64,000 nt of DNA, from positions 186,001 to 250,000 of the forward strand of contig CAKQMH010000001.1 of the NCBI GenBank assembly GCA_934254915.1, read 5' to 3'. This document shows, piece after piece, positions 24,145-33,116 of the stretch. A program made the translations under genes and the position numbers. The notes under the pieces are model-generated. The model was not told the DNA's origin and made no database searches. It saw only the letters and a list, made by a program, of their open reading frames with translations. The DNA comes from an uncultured Alphaproteobacteria bacterium. Lineage in GTDB: Bacteria > Pseudomonadota > Alphaproteobacteria > RF32 > CAG-239. Positions within the stretch are counted from its first letter, which is position 1; each line of letters opens with the position of its first letter.

Positions 24145-25764
24145 ATGATTAAAATCGTTGTCACCACACCTTATGATGACCAAAAAATGGGAACCGGCGG
24201 CTTGCGTAAAAAGACTAAAGTCGTTATGCAGCCTAATTACTTTGAAAACTTTATGCAAAGTATTTTCAACACTATCGGCGACTTACACGGCAAAACCTTT
24301 GTTGTCGGAGGCGACGGACGTTTCTACAACAATATAGCAATCCAGAAACTGATTAAAATGGCCGCAGCCAACGGCGTTGCCAAGTTAATCATCGGACAGA
24401 ACGGCTTCCTGTCAACTCCGGCTTCATCCAACATTTTGTTGAAAAACAAAACTGACGGTGGTTTTGTGCTATCGGCCTCGCATAACCCCGGCGGCGAAAA
24501 CGGTGACTTCGGCATCAAATATGCTAACGAAACCGGCGGACAAATTCCGACTTCGGTCAGCGATAAAATTTTTGAAACCTCCAAACACATTACCGAATAC
24601 AAAATTTTTGACGCCCCGGATATAGATTTATCCAAAATCGGCACTCAGAAACTTGGTGATATGGTTATTGAAGTTATTGATCCGGTTAAAGATTATGTCG
24701 AAATGATGGAACGCATTTTTGACTTTGCCGCCCTCAAAAAATTATTTGCCAATGGCTTTACCATGCGTTTTGATGCGATGAATGCGGTTACCGGCCCTTA
24801 TGCCGTGCGCATTTTTGAGGAAATCCTTGGTGCTGCCAAGGGTTCGGTTGTCCACGCACAACCGCTGCCTGACTTCGGCGGACTTCATCCCGATCCGAAC
24901 TTGGTTTATGCCAAAGACTTAGTCGACTATATGTTTTCTGCTGATGCGGCTGATTTTGCCGGCGCTAATGACGGCGACGGCGACCGTAATATGATTTTGG
25001 GACGTAAGTTTTTTGTTACCCCCAGCGACAGTTTGGCGATTTTAACCGATAACTTCAAACTTATTCCGGCCTACAAAAACGGCATTTACGGCGTCGGCAA
25101 ATCCGCTGCCACATCTTCGGCGGTCGGACGCGTGGCCAAAGCGCACAATATCGGCTATTACGAAGTTCCGACCGGTTGGAAATACTTTGTCAACCTTATG
25201 GATTCGAACCGTATAACTTTCTGCGGCGAGGAAAGCTTCGGTACCGGCTCATCACACATTCGCGAAAAAGACGGTATTTGGGCTGTTTTGTTCTGGCTCA
25301 GCATTATTGCCGCCACCGGCAAATCGGTTGAACAAATCACCCGCGAACATTGGGCTAAATACGGCCGCAGCTATTATATGCGTTTTGACTTTGAAGGGAT
25401 TTCCACCGCAATTGCCGACAAACTCATGGCCGATTTGGAACAAAAATTGCCGACTTTGAACGGTCATAACTTCGGCGAATTCACGGTTGCCAACGCCGCT
25501 CCGTTTATCTATCATGATCCGGTGGACGGCAGTACCACTAAAAACGGCTTGATTATCACTTTTACCGACGGCTCGCGCATTGTCTACCGCTTGTCCGGCA
25601 CCGGTTCGAGCGGAGCAACCATTCGCGTTTATTTGGAACGTTACAGCGCCGACAACCTTTCAGCCGAACCGTTGAAAATGTTAACCGAATTACTGCGGAT
25701 TGCTCTCAGCGTCGCCGAAATTCCCGAACGGACAGGAAAACACCAGGCTGATGTTGTTACTTAA
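24145..25764 (+). CDS. pgm: Alpha-D-glucose phosphate-specific phosphoglucomutase
   Basis: A 539-residue enzyme interconverting glucose-1-phosphate and glucose-6-phosphate. Catalytic loop 'SASHNPGG' (phospho-Ser112), metal-binding 'NDGDGDRNMI' near residue 277, sugar-binding 'CGEESFGTGSSH' near residue 358 and phosphate-binding 'RLSGTGSSGATIR' near the C-terminus are all present. The opening 'GTGGLRKKT' is typical of the eukaryote-like PGM1 branch. It supplies glucose-1-phosphate for UDP-glucose, and so feeds the surface-polysaccharide genes at 59981-63991 and glycogen. It starts after an AAGGAG site. Its stop overlaps the next gene by 14 bases. Confidence 0.95.
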   Translation: MIKIVVTTPYDDQKMGTGGLRKKTKVVMQPNYFENFMQSIFNTIGDLHGKTFVVGGDGRFYNNIAIQKLIKMAAANGVAKLIIGQNGFLSTPASSNILLKNKTDGGFVLSASHNPGGENGDFGIKYANETGGQIPTSVSDKIFETSKHITEYKIFDAPDIDLSKIGTQKLGDMVIEVIDPVKDYVEMMERIFDFAALKKLFANGFTMRFDAMNAVTGPYAVRIFEEILGAAKGSVVHAQPLPDFGGLHPDPNLVYAKDLVDYMFSADAADFAGANDGDGDRNMILGRKFFVTPSDSLAILTDNFKLIPAYKNGIYGVGKSAATSSAVGRVAKAHNIGYYEVPTGWKYFVNLMDSNRITFCGEESFGTGSSHIREKDGIWAVLFWLSIIAATGKSVEQITREHWAKYGRSYYMRFDFEGISTAIADKLMADLEQKLPTLNGHNFGEFTVANAAPFIYHDPVDGSTTKNGLIITFTDGSRIVYRLSGTGSSGATIRVYLERYSADNLSAEPLKMLTELLRIALSVAEIPERTGKHQADVVT

Positions 25765-26875
25765 GCGACATATCGGAGCTTTGTGCTTATATACGGCTGC
25801 GGCATTGGCTTTCTGCCCGAAAGCTGATGCCGGTCTGGCTGGTTTTACCCAAGCCCACCCCTACACTTATGAAGAAGAACTCCTGAAAATGGATGTTCCT
25901 CCGCTGCATATTGACAACTACCGTGAAAAAATGCGCTATAATCTGATTATGCTGATTGATTATATCAAACAACAAAAACCGGATTTTCAGATTATTGCCC
26001 ATGAGGGAACGGAACTTTTAAGCAAAAGCGTATGGGAAAGTCATCTGGAAGGCTATAACGAAACCCGAGCGAAAGGCGAAACCGCCCAAGACCCGTCTTT
26101 TCTTATCAGCCGCCGGGACAGCGCCAAAATTTCCGAACCGCCGGTTGGATCTTTAGCCCGTCGCTACCTTAACTCCGTTGACGCGATAGCTTTCAACAAT
26201 GTTTATTGCGGCAAAAGCAATTTGCCTCAAAAGTTTTTAGACAAACATCATATCCGCACCATCGCCATTGACAACTGCCCTGATGAGCTGGAGCTTGACC
26301 GCGCCATTATCCGCTCGGTTATGGACAAGCGTTTATTCTATGGTTTCAGCAACTTAAGTAACGCTTTTAACAATATAAACCTTCAACCGCTGATAAATGA
26401 AACCGCGCAAAATGTCACCGGCGTGAAAGATGCCAACAACATTCTTTTCCTGCTTGATGATAACAACTATGGTCATAAATATGACTTGATTGCCGCTTTG
26501 CGCGAAACCAACTATGATATTGTTGTCATCTCGCCGTTATTTCATCAACAAACGCCGTACACGGCTGAAGAAATCAGTTCCCTGCAATACAAAAAAAACG
26601 GCACGCGCCGCTTACTGATTGCCGAAATGAACGTCTCTGAAGCCAACGCACTGGCCTATTATTGGCAGCGGGATTGGAAAATCGGCAATCCCGAATGGTT
26701 GATTCGCGCTTCACTTGCCAATGAAAATTCAGCCATTACCGCCTATTGGCATCCCCAATGGCAGCGGATTATGGCCGGCTATTTTAAAAGCATTGCCGAC
26801 AGCGGCTATGACGGCGTGTTTTTTACCGGAATTGAAAACCATAACTATTTTGAAAAACAACTGCCGTTGGAGTAA
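25751..26875 (+). CDS. Secreted GH114-like protein (TM1410/polygalactosaminidase-type barrel)
   Basis: A 374-residue exported protein. From the ATG at 25751 there is a signal peptide ending near 'PKADA' (residue 27). The C-terminal third has 'RRLLIAEMNVSEANALAYYWQ', 'NPEWLIRAS', 'AYWHPQWQRIMAGYFKSIADSGYDGVFFTG', matching the barrel of endo-alpha-1,4-polygalactosaminidase/TM1410 family proteins, where the strand-end acidic residues act on an amino-sugar polymer. The middle is divergent. It sits between pgm and fliQ, 6 bases from fliQ, an unusual neighbour for flagellar export genes. It may remodel a surface glycan. Whether the acidic catalytic pair is complete was not established. Confidence 0.7.
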   Translation: MLLLKRHIGALCLYTAAALAFCPKADAGLAGFTQAHPYTYEEELLKMDVPPLHIDNYREKMRYNLIMLIDYIKQQKPDFQIIAHEGTELLSKSVWESHLEGYNETRAKGETAQDPSFLISRRDSAKISEPPVGSLARRYLNSVDAIAFNNVYCGKSNLPQKFLDKHHIRTIAIDNCPDELELDRAIIRSVMDKRLFYGFSNLSNAFNNINLQPLINETAQNVTGVKDANNILFLLDDNNYGHKYDLIAALRETNYDIVVISPLFHQQTPYTAEEISSLQYKKNGTRRLLIAEMNVSEANALAYYWQRDWKIGNPEWLIRASLANENSAITAYWHPQWQRIMAGYFKSIADSGYDGVFFTGIENHNYFEKQLPLE

Positions 26876-26881
26876 CGTTTT

Positions 26882-27148
26882 ATGAATGAAGTAGAAGTTT
26901 TAGACATCACCCGTGACGCTGTTTTCACCCTGCTTAAAGTTGTTACTCCGGTTTTATTGGTCGCCCTGCTTATCGGTTTGATTATTGGTATATTTCAGGC
27001 TCTGACGCAAATTCAGGAAATGACTTTGGCTTTTGTTCCCAAAATCATCAGTGTTTTTGTCACTCTGATTATCCTTTTCCCTTTTATGTTTAATCAGATG
27101 CGGAATCTGACCGAAGGTTTGTTTGATAAAATCGTTACGGGCGGATAG
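26882..27148 (+). CDS. fliQ: Flagellar export-gate protein FliQ
   Basis: An 88-residue inner-membrane protein with two hydrophobic helices joined by the conserved 'FQALTQIQEMTLAFVPKI' loop, the FliQ/SctS signature. It assembles with FliP and FliR into the helical export gate of the flagellar type III apparatus. Start at 26882 is the only reasonable one. It is 6 bases after the GH114-like gene and 2 bases before fliR. fliP is not in this window. Confidence 0.95.
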   Translation: MNEVEVLDITRDAVFTLLKVVTPVLLVALLIGLIIGIFQALTQIQEMTLAFVPKIISVFVTLIILFPFMFNQMRNLTEGLFDKIVTGG

Positions 27149-27150
27149 AT

Positions 27151-27906
27151 ATGGCCGAAATCTTAAACCTCAACCTCTACCAATTTTTAATGGTCTTTTT
27201 AAGGGTCGGCTCAGCCTTGATGTTGATGCCGGGGTTTTCGTCATCTTATGTTAACACCCAAGTCCGCTTATCGGCTGCTTTGGCTTTGTCCGTAGTTTTA
27301 ATGCCGGTTATCGCATCGCACTTGCCGCCGGCTCCGTCTGATTTTGCCGTTCTGCTCCAATATATTTTATATGAAATCACTATCGGTGTTTTTTTAGCCG
27401 TTATTATGCAAACCATTTATGCATCGTTAAACTTAGCCGGAAACCTTGCCGGACAGGCTATTGGTTTTTCTAATGCGCAAAACTTTGATCCTGCCTTTCA
27501 AACTCAATCTATTGTCGTTGAAACTTTTTTAAGCATTACCGCCCTTACCGTTATATTTTTGACCGATTTGCACCACACAATGCTCAGTGCCGTAATTGAC
27601 AGTTATTACCTTTTTCCGGTCGGCGAAGCACTGCCATTGGGCGACTTTTCCAATCAGCTTAGCCAAACCGTCAATAATTCATTCATTATCGGCTTTAAGC
27701 TTGGCGCTCCGTTTATTGCTTTCAGCATTGTGTTTTATGTCGGCATGGGGCTGGTTTCACGCCTGATGCCGCAGTTAAACATCTTTTTTCTGTCCCTGCC
27801 GCTGCAAATTTATTTGGGATTAGGCCTGCTGTTTATCACCACTCCGATGATAATTATGTGGTTTACCCAATATTTTGCCGACGGACTTTACCTGTATCAG
27901 CATTAG
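27151..27906 (+). CDS. fliR: Flagellar export-gate protein FliR
   Basis: A 251-residue protein with six or so membrane helices. 'FLRVGSALMLMPGFSSSYVNTQVRLSAALALSVVLMPV' and 'LNLAGNLAGQAIGFSNAQNFDPAFQTQS' are FliR hallmarks. It is one of the core subunits of the export gate in the inner membrane, binding FlhB. Length is normal. It is tightly packed between fliQ and flhB, confirming a gene run. Confidence 0.95.
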   Translation: MAEILNLNLYQFLMVFLRVGSALMLMPGFSSSYVNTQVRLSAALALSVVLMPVIASHLPPAPSDFAVLLQYILYEITIGVFLAVIMQTIYASLNLAGNLAGQAIGFSNAQNFDPAFQTQSIVVETFLSITALTVIFLTDLHHTMLSAVIDSYYLFPVGEALPLGDFSNQLSQTVNNSFIIGFKLGAPFIAFSIVFYVGMGLVSRLMPQLNIFFLSLPLQIYLGLGLLFITTPMIIMWFTQYFADGLYLYQH

Positions 27907-27919
27907 CAAAGGAGGATAA

Positions 27920-28993
27920 ATGGTCGCACCTGAAGACGATGACGAATCCTCCAAAACGGAAGAACCGTCCGAACGCAAAATAAGTAAAGCCAAAGAAGAA
28001 GGCGATGTCGCAATTTCGCAGGAAGCCAAAAGCTTTATTATGCTTTTGGGCATGTTGTTTGTGATTTGGTTAGTCTTGCCGCTGATTTTCAAATGGTTTT
28101 ACATTATGTCTCTGCGCTATATCGAAAATGCCGGACAAATGGATATCGCCCCTATGGAGTTTAAGGTTTTGTTGTGGCAAAACGGTTTAGGCTTGCTTAA
28201 ACTGCTTGCCATTCCGTTTATTATCTTTATGGTTTTAGGCGTGGTTGCCAGCATCAGCCAAACCGGTTTTATTTATGCCCCCAAAAAACTTGAACCTAAT
28301 TGGAACAAACTTAACATTTTTGCCGCCCTGCCCAATTTTATCAATATGAAAAAAATTGTTGAAAGCTTGAAAGGTATCATCAAAATTGCGGTTATAACCT
28401 TCGTGGCGGTTTTAGTGGTAAAACCCTACGTTCCCGAAGTAAATCTTTTACCTTCAATGGAAACCATCGCTATTTTAAAGTTCATCCACCACATTGTCGT
28501 ATTGCTGCTTTTTACGGTTGTGATTGCCGTATTGCTGATTGCGCTGGTCGACTACTTGTACCAACGCTATGCCCACTTAAAAAAGCTGCGTATGACCAAG
28601 CAGGAAGTTAAAGAAGAATACAAACAAATGGAAGGTGATCCGATGGTAAAATCACGGATTCGCCAAATTCGTATGGAACGCGCCCGTCATCGTATGATGG
28701 AAAATGTTCCCAAAGCCGATGTGGTTATTGTCAACCCGACGCATTACGCCGTGGCTTTGGAATATAAAATGGGCGAAATGGACGCGCCGAAAGTCACGGC
28801 CAAAGGTGTTGATAATGTCGCTTTGCGCATTAAAGCTTTAGCCGAGGATAATGATGTTCCGATTGTGGAAAATCCGCCTTTGGCGCGTGCCTTGTTTGCC
28901 TCCACTGAGCTGGACCAAACCATACCGGAAGAACACTTTAAAGCTGTCGCTGAGGTAATTAGCTATGTTATGCAACTCAAAAATCAACAATAG
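27920..28993 (+). CDS. flhB: Flagellar export switch protein FlhB
   Basis: A 357-residue inner-membrane protein. The N-terminal acidic/basic region ('SSKTEEPSERKISKAKEEGDVAISQE') is followed by four membrane helices and a cytoplasmic domain with the autocleavage motif 'NPTHYAVAL' (Asn272-Pro273), which switches export from rod/hook to filament subunits. A conserved FlhB ending ('ENPPLARALFASTELDQTIPEEHFKAVAEVI') follows. AAGGAGG lies 7 bases upstream of the start. Its end overlaps cckA by 29 bases. Confidence 0.96.
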   Translation: MVAPEDDDESSKTEEPSERKISKAKEEGDVAISQEAKSFIMLLGMLFVIWLVLPLIFKWFYIMSLRYIENAGQMDIAPMEFKVLLWQNGLGLLKLLAIPFIIFMVLGVVASISQTGFIYAPKKLEPNWNKLNIFAALPNFINMKKIVESLKGIIKIAVITFVAVLVVKPYVPEVNLLPSMETIAILKFIHHIVVLLLFTVVIAVLLIALVDYLYQRYAHLKKLRMTKQEVKEEYKQMEGDPMVKSRIRQIRMERARHRMMENVPKADVVIVNPTHYAVALEYKMGEMDAPKVTAKGVDNVALRIKALAEDNDVPIVENPPLARALFASTELDQTIPEEHFKAVAEVISYVMQLKNQQ

Positions 28994-31619
28994 ACCCGAC
29001 AAACTGCTGCAATCGACCCTGATTAAGCTGGCTTTTGCTTTGGTAATCCTGACTTCTGTCATTATTCTGTTCTTTTTGTATCCTGAGTACTATCTCTATC
29101 TGGTAGCACTGACGGCGGCTTTGGTATCATATTGTTTGTTGCTCACTATCAACACCTTGGAAGCCGGTGAAGAAGCCATAACCTACGGCGGCTTTGCCAA
29201 TGAAATTTTACGCCACGACTTTCGCGCCCAATGCATTGAAAACTCGCTCGGAGAAAATATTTTGCTGAATGATCCGGCCCGCGATTTATTAAAAGACCGT
29301 TCGGTATTGCATTTTTTGGAACAATATCTGGCTGAAGGACAAAATAACAAACCGGCATTTTACCGCCTGCAAACCGCTGCCCAAAATCTTACGCCTGAAA
29401 AAGTCACGCTGTCTTTAAGTCTGCATCATACCGAAGACCGCATTTTCAATGAAATGGAGTGGTTCGAAGTTTCCGTCCGCCCGATTTACCTGAAGCGTTC
29501 CGATATTTTTGAAGGTGCGTTTTCTATCAAAAAAATCAAAAAAGAAACTTATTTATTTTGGTGTCTGGATAATATTACTGCCGAAAAAAATATGGAACAT
29601 ATTTTTCAAATCGAACGCAAGTCACTGCATGACTTTTTGGACGATTTGCCGGTCGGACTTTATACCTTGGGAAAAGACGATACGTTAGAATATGTCAATC
29701 GCTGTTTTGCCGATTTTCTGGGCTTGCCGGTTGAGGAAGCTGCCGGACGGCATTTGCGCGATTTTTTGGCGACCAATTGTGAACTCCCGCCGCGGCAGGA
29801 TTGCTGGAAAGGCAGCCTGCATTTTGTTAACGCCGATAAAGAAGTCCGTGAAAGTCTGGTTTTTCAAAACAGCTATCGTGAAGAACAAAACTACAAAATG
29901 CGCGGCGTGGTCGTTACCCAAATCCCCGCAGCCGATGATTTCCGCCAACGTATGGAAGAAGCTTATGACAAGATTAGTTGGTTGTTTAACAATGCGCCGG
30001 TCGGCATTATCTTTTTAAATCTGCAGGGCAAAATTCTTGAATGTAATCCGGTTGCTTTTAACTTTTTCAACGTCTCGCATGATAAGCTGTTGCAGCAAAG
30101 CCTGTTTGACTTCATAAACCAAGACGAAATTTCTTCTTTACTCAAAGGCTTTGACTTTGTTCGCGCTCACCCGTTGGCCTCCTCAACGGTTGATATCCAC
30201 CTCAACAGTGCCGCCAAAGATGCTGTCGCTTCGCTTTATATCAGCTCCATGCAGCGTTTTTATGCGGCGGCTAATCCGGCATCCGAAGGTTTTGTTCTCT
30301 ATCTGATTGATGCCACCAAGCAAAAAAATCTGGAATTACAATTTGCACAGGCGCAAAAAATGCAGGCCGTAGGTCAATTAGCCGGCGGCGTTGCCCATGA
30401 TTTCAACAACCTTTTGACGGCAATGATCGGCTTTACCGATTTGTTATTGCAGCGCCACGGCGTCGGCGACCCGTCATTCCCCGATTTAATTCAGATTAAG
30501 CAAAATGCTAACCGCGCCGCCGGTTTGGTTCGCCAGTTGCTGGCTTTTTCGCGCAAACAACCGCTCAAACCCAAGCTGATTGATGTTACCGACAACTTTG
30601 CCGAATTAAGCCATATGCTTAAACGAATTTTAGGAGAACAAATCTCCCTCCGGTTTCACTACGGACGCGATTTAGGCTATATTCGCGTTGATCCGGTACA
30701 GTTTTCACAAGTTATTATCAATCTGGCGGTCAATGCCAAAGATGCCATGAACGGCAGCGGAACACTGGACATTACTACGCGCACTGATGTTCTGACCGAA
30801 AATTATCAATTCGGCGATGATACCGTCAAACCCGGAGAATTTGTGGTTATTGATGTTAAAGACAGCGGCTGCGGTATTCCGCCGGAAAATATGAATCGAA
30901 TTTTTGACCCCTTCTTTTCAACCAAACAAAATGTGGTCGGCTCTGGCACCGGTTTAGGTCTGGCCATGGTTTATGGTATTGTCCGCCAAACCGAAGGTTT
31001 TATCAAAGTTGACAGTGAGCTTAATCGCGGCACGACCTTTTCGATTTATCTGCCGCGCTTTGAAACGGCCGAAGATGAGGAAAAACATCCCGACAATAAA
31101 GATATTTTGACCCGCAAAGACGGAACTCCGATTCTTATGGTTCAAGAAAAAATTTCCACCCCGGTAACGGTTGATCAAAAAATTTTGCTGGGGCTTAATG
31201 TGTCTAACGCTATCGATCGCAGCCATACCCCCAGCACCTCTGAAGCCGAAAAAATACGCATTCTGTTTGTTGAGGATGAGGATTCGGTTCGCACCTTTGG
31301 TGTCCGCGCTCTCAAAAAGAAGGGGTATGATGTCATCGGTTGCAATTCGGCTGAAAACGCCTTAGAATACATCGCAAAAGATGCCCATTTCAATATGCTG
31401 ATTACGGATATGGTTATGCCGGGAATGACCGGCGCGCAGCTGACCAAAATCATTAAAGAAAAAATTCCGCATATCCGCGTTATTCTGGCCTCCGGTTATT
31501 CTGAAGAAATTGTCCGTCAGGAACTGGATAATTTTGATGATTTTGATTTTATCACCAAACCTTACAGCCTTGGTGACTTGACAGCCAAAGTTTTTGATGT
31601 CTTAAATAAGGATAAATAA
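28965..31619 (+). CDS. cckA: Hybrid histidine kinase CckA (cell-cycle master kinase)
   Basis: An 884-residue membrane-bound hybrid kinase. Two membrane helices lie at residues about 15-62, then two PAS domains (about 225-330 and 335-445), a HisKA domain with 'AGGVAHDFNNLLTAM' (phospho-His478), an ATPase domain ('NLAVNAKDAMNGSGTLDI', 'DSGCGIPPENMNRIFDPFF', 'GTGLGLAMVYGIV') and a C-terminal receiver with Asp815 in 'LITDMVMPG'. 'Q-K-M-x-A-V-G-Q-L-A-G-G-V-A-H-D-F-N-N' and the terminal receiver match CckA, which phosphorylates CtrA through ChpT in alphaproteobacteria. The placement after flhB is like that in Caulobacter. The gene begins within flhB by 29 bases. A linker of about 60 residues before the receiver is longer than I would expect. 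Confidence 0.93.
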   Translation: MLCNSKINNRPDKLLQSTLIKLAFALVILTSVIILFFLYPEYYLYLVALTAALVSYCLLLTINTLEAGEEAITYGGFANEILRHDFRAQCIENSLGENILLNDPARDLLKDRSVLHFLEQYLAEGQNNKPAFYRLQTAAQNLTPEKVTLSLSLHHTEDRIFNEMEWFEVSVRPIYLKRSDIFEGAFSIKKIKKETYLFWCLDNITAEKNMEHIFQIERKSLHDFLDDLPVGLYTLGKDDTLEYVNRCFADFLGLPVEEAAGRHLRDFLATNCELPPRQDCWKGSLHFVNADKEVRESLVFQNSYREEQNYKMRGVVVTQIPAADDFRQRMEEAYDKISWLFNNAPVGIIFLNLQGKILECNPVAFNFFNVSHDKLLQQSLFDFINQDEISSLLKGFDFVRAHPLASSTVDIHLNSAAKDAVASLYISSMQRFYAAANPASEGFVLYLIDATKQKNLELQFAQAQKMQAVGQLAGGVAHDFNNLLTAMIGFTDLLLQRHGVGDPSFPDLIQIKQNANRAAGLVRQLLAFSRKQPLKPKLIDVTDNFAELSHMLKRILGEQISLRFHYGRDLGYIRVDPVQFSQVIINLAVNAKDAMNGSGTLDITTRTDVLTENYQFGDDTVKPGEFVVIDVKDSGCGIPPENMNRIFDPFFSTKQNVVGSGTGLGLAMVYGIVRQTEGFIKVDSELNRGTTFSIYLPRFETAEDEEKHPDNKDILTRKDGTPILMVQEKISTPVTVDQKILLGLNVSNAIDRSHTPSTSEAEKIRILFVEDEDSVRTFGVRALKKKGYDVIGCNSAENALEYIAKDAHFNMLITDMVMPGMTGAQLTKIIKEKIPHIRVILASGYSEEIVRQELDNFDDFDFITKPYSLGDLTAKVFDVLNKDK

Positions 31620-31634
31620 ACAAAGGATATTCTC

Positions 31635-32378
31635 GTGCGCAATCTTAACCTCAATCAACTGACTTTGGATTTTCCACATCTGCCCAGCCTTGGACGTGAT
31701 GATTTCATGGTTGCGGACTGCAACTCTGAAGCGGTTAAGCTGATTGACAGCTGGCCGCAATGGCCTTATTTTGCCGTATGTATATATGGCCCGGAAGGTT
31801 GCGGGAAAACCCATTTAGCCAATGTGTTTGCCAACAAAGTCGCCAACCTCACTCACTATCCTTACCGCATTCCTTTTATCAAAGCCAAACAAATAAGCCT
31901 GACCAACTTTCGCAGTTTGTTTAACCGTCATAGTTGTCTGGTTATTGAAGAACTGTCGGCTGAGGTTAATCAGGAAGCGCTTTTCCACCTTTACAATCTT
32001 TATCGCGATGAGGGCGGCAACATTTTGTTTACCTCCGCCGAAGCCCCTGCCCGCTTAAATTTCAGCCTGCCTGACTTGCGTTCCCGTATGAACATTGTTC
32101 CGGCCGCCGCCATTAATGAACCGGATGATGATTTGCTTTCGGCACTCTATGTAAAACTGTTTAACGACCGCCAAATTATACCTTCGCCGGAAATCATAAA
32201 TTATATTCTTAACAACACGCCGCGTTCGTTTGCTTATGCCCGCAAACTGGTCGCCGAAATTGATGACATATCTCTTTCCTGCAAACGCGCCATTACCTTG
32301 CCGATTGTCAAAGAAGCGATAAGTTCTTTGGCCCATAACGACTATGCGCAAGGCAATCTCTTCGGCTGGCAGGAGTAG
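31635..32378 (+). CDS. hda: DnaA-related regulator Hda (regulatory inactivation of DnaA)
   Basis: A 247-residue AAA+ protein. 'QLTLDFPH' at the N-terminus is the Q-L-x-L-x-F clamp-binding motif by which Hda docks on the DNA polymerase sliding clamp; 'IYGPEGCGKTHLANVFANKV' is Walker A; 'LVIEELSAEVNQEALFHLYN' is a Walker B region; 'DLRSRMNIVPAAAINEPDDDLLSALYVKLFNDRQI' is the sensor-2 part. Hda stimulates ATP hydrolysis by DnaA and so limits replication initiation. Start is GTG at 31635, after AAAGGA. It follows cckA by 15 bases, so cell-cycle kinase and replication regulator seem co-expressed. Confidence 0.9.
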   Translation: MRNLNLNQLTLDFPHLPSLGRDDFMVADCNSEAVKLIDSWPQWPYFAVCIYGPEGCGKTHLANVFANKVANLTHYPYRIPFIKAKQISLTNFRSLFNRHSCLVIEELSAEVNQEALFHLYNLYRDEGGNILFTSAEAPARLNFSLPDLRSRMNIVPAAAINEPDDDLLSALYVKLFNDRQIIPSPEIINYILNNTPRSFAYARKLVAEIDDISLSCKRAITLPIVKEAISSLAHNDYAQGNLFGWQE

Positions 32379-32477
32379 CCTTTTATATTTTGTCTATTTT
32401 AGTCTTGCATATTTTTGCGAATTATGCTACTTCTGACTTTAATCAAACATTATTTTACTAATTAAAAAACTATTATT

Positions 32478-32996
32478 ATGAGCAAAAAATTTAACTCTTT
32501 GTCGTCAATTGTACAACAGGCTATGTTTCAGCAGGATAATGCCGAAAAGCTGGTATTGATGTATATTCATAATTATCCGCTCTGCGAAGAAGCATTGTTG
32601 AAAATTTTTGACTACCCGTTTGCCCAATCGGCACTTACTGAATACATCACACGCTACAAGCTGCCGGAATCGGTGCAAGTCAAAATGCTGCAAATGCCCT
32701 ACGGCTTAGCCTTGTTAAAAGCCTATGTCGCTACATATGAGCATCTTGACAAACCGGCGCAAATACAAATGCTGCAAATGGAAAATATCGAAGAAGCCTT
32801 GGGTTTCTATGCACGAAAAGCGGCATTAACTTCTGCAGCCCAAGTAATGTTATTTGAACACCCTAAGGCTGAAGAACTGGCTGAGATTTACCTCAATTTT
32901 CATTACTTAACGCTGCCGGCGCAGTTAAAGCTGCTAAAGACTAGGAATCAAAAACTGATTGACTATTACCATCAAAGGTGGAAATTATCTTTCTAG
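32478..32996 (+). CDS. Hypothetical helical-repeat protein
   Basis: Not recognised. A 172-residue soluble protein built from about four degenerate alpha-helical units of some 34 residues: '...VQVKMLQMPYGLALLKAYVATYEHL', 'AQIQMLQMENIEEALGFYARKAAL', 'AQVMLFEHPKAEELAEIYLNFHYL', 'AQLKLLKTRNQKLIDYY'. The repeating theme is Q-x-x-L/M-x-x-x-x-x-A-x-x-x-x-x-Y, like TPR-type scaffolds, so a protein-binding role is plausible. It follows hda by 99 bases with no obvious ribosome site (A-rich leader only) and ends before a strong terminator shared with the convergent ftsZ. Confidence 0.65.
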   Translation: MSKKFNSLSSIVQQAMFQQDNAEKLVLMYIHNYPLCEEALLKIFDYPFAQSALTEYITRYKLPESVQVKMLQMPYGLALLKAYVATYEHLDKPAQIQMLQMENIEEALGFYARKAALTSAAQVMLFEHPKAEELAEIYLNFHYLTLPAQLKLLKTRNQKLIDYYHQRWKLSF

Positions 32997-33065
32997 GCAC
33001 TACGCAAAAGATTCTGATATGCAGGCAGAATACCTCAAATTGCGGAATCGATCTTAACTCTAAAC

Positions 33066-33098
33066 AAAAAGCCCGCTTTTTAAAGCGGGCTGTTTTTT
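33066..33098 (+). terminator. Bidirectional terminator between the helical-repeat gene and ftsZ
   Basis: AGCCCGCTTT (33070-33079) pairs with AAAGCGGGCT (33082-33091), A-rich on the left and T-rich on the right, so it can act on both strands. Confidence 0.9.
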
Positions 33099-33116
33099 GA
33101 CAAATCAATACAATAA

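Noticed and set aside
31635..32378. hda gene as dnaA, marking an origin
   Set aside because: The protein has the AAA+ core and the clamp-binding tip but lacks the DnaA DNA-binding domain, and no DnaA-box cluster was noticed nearby.
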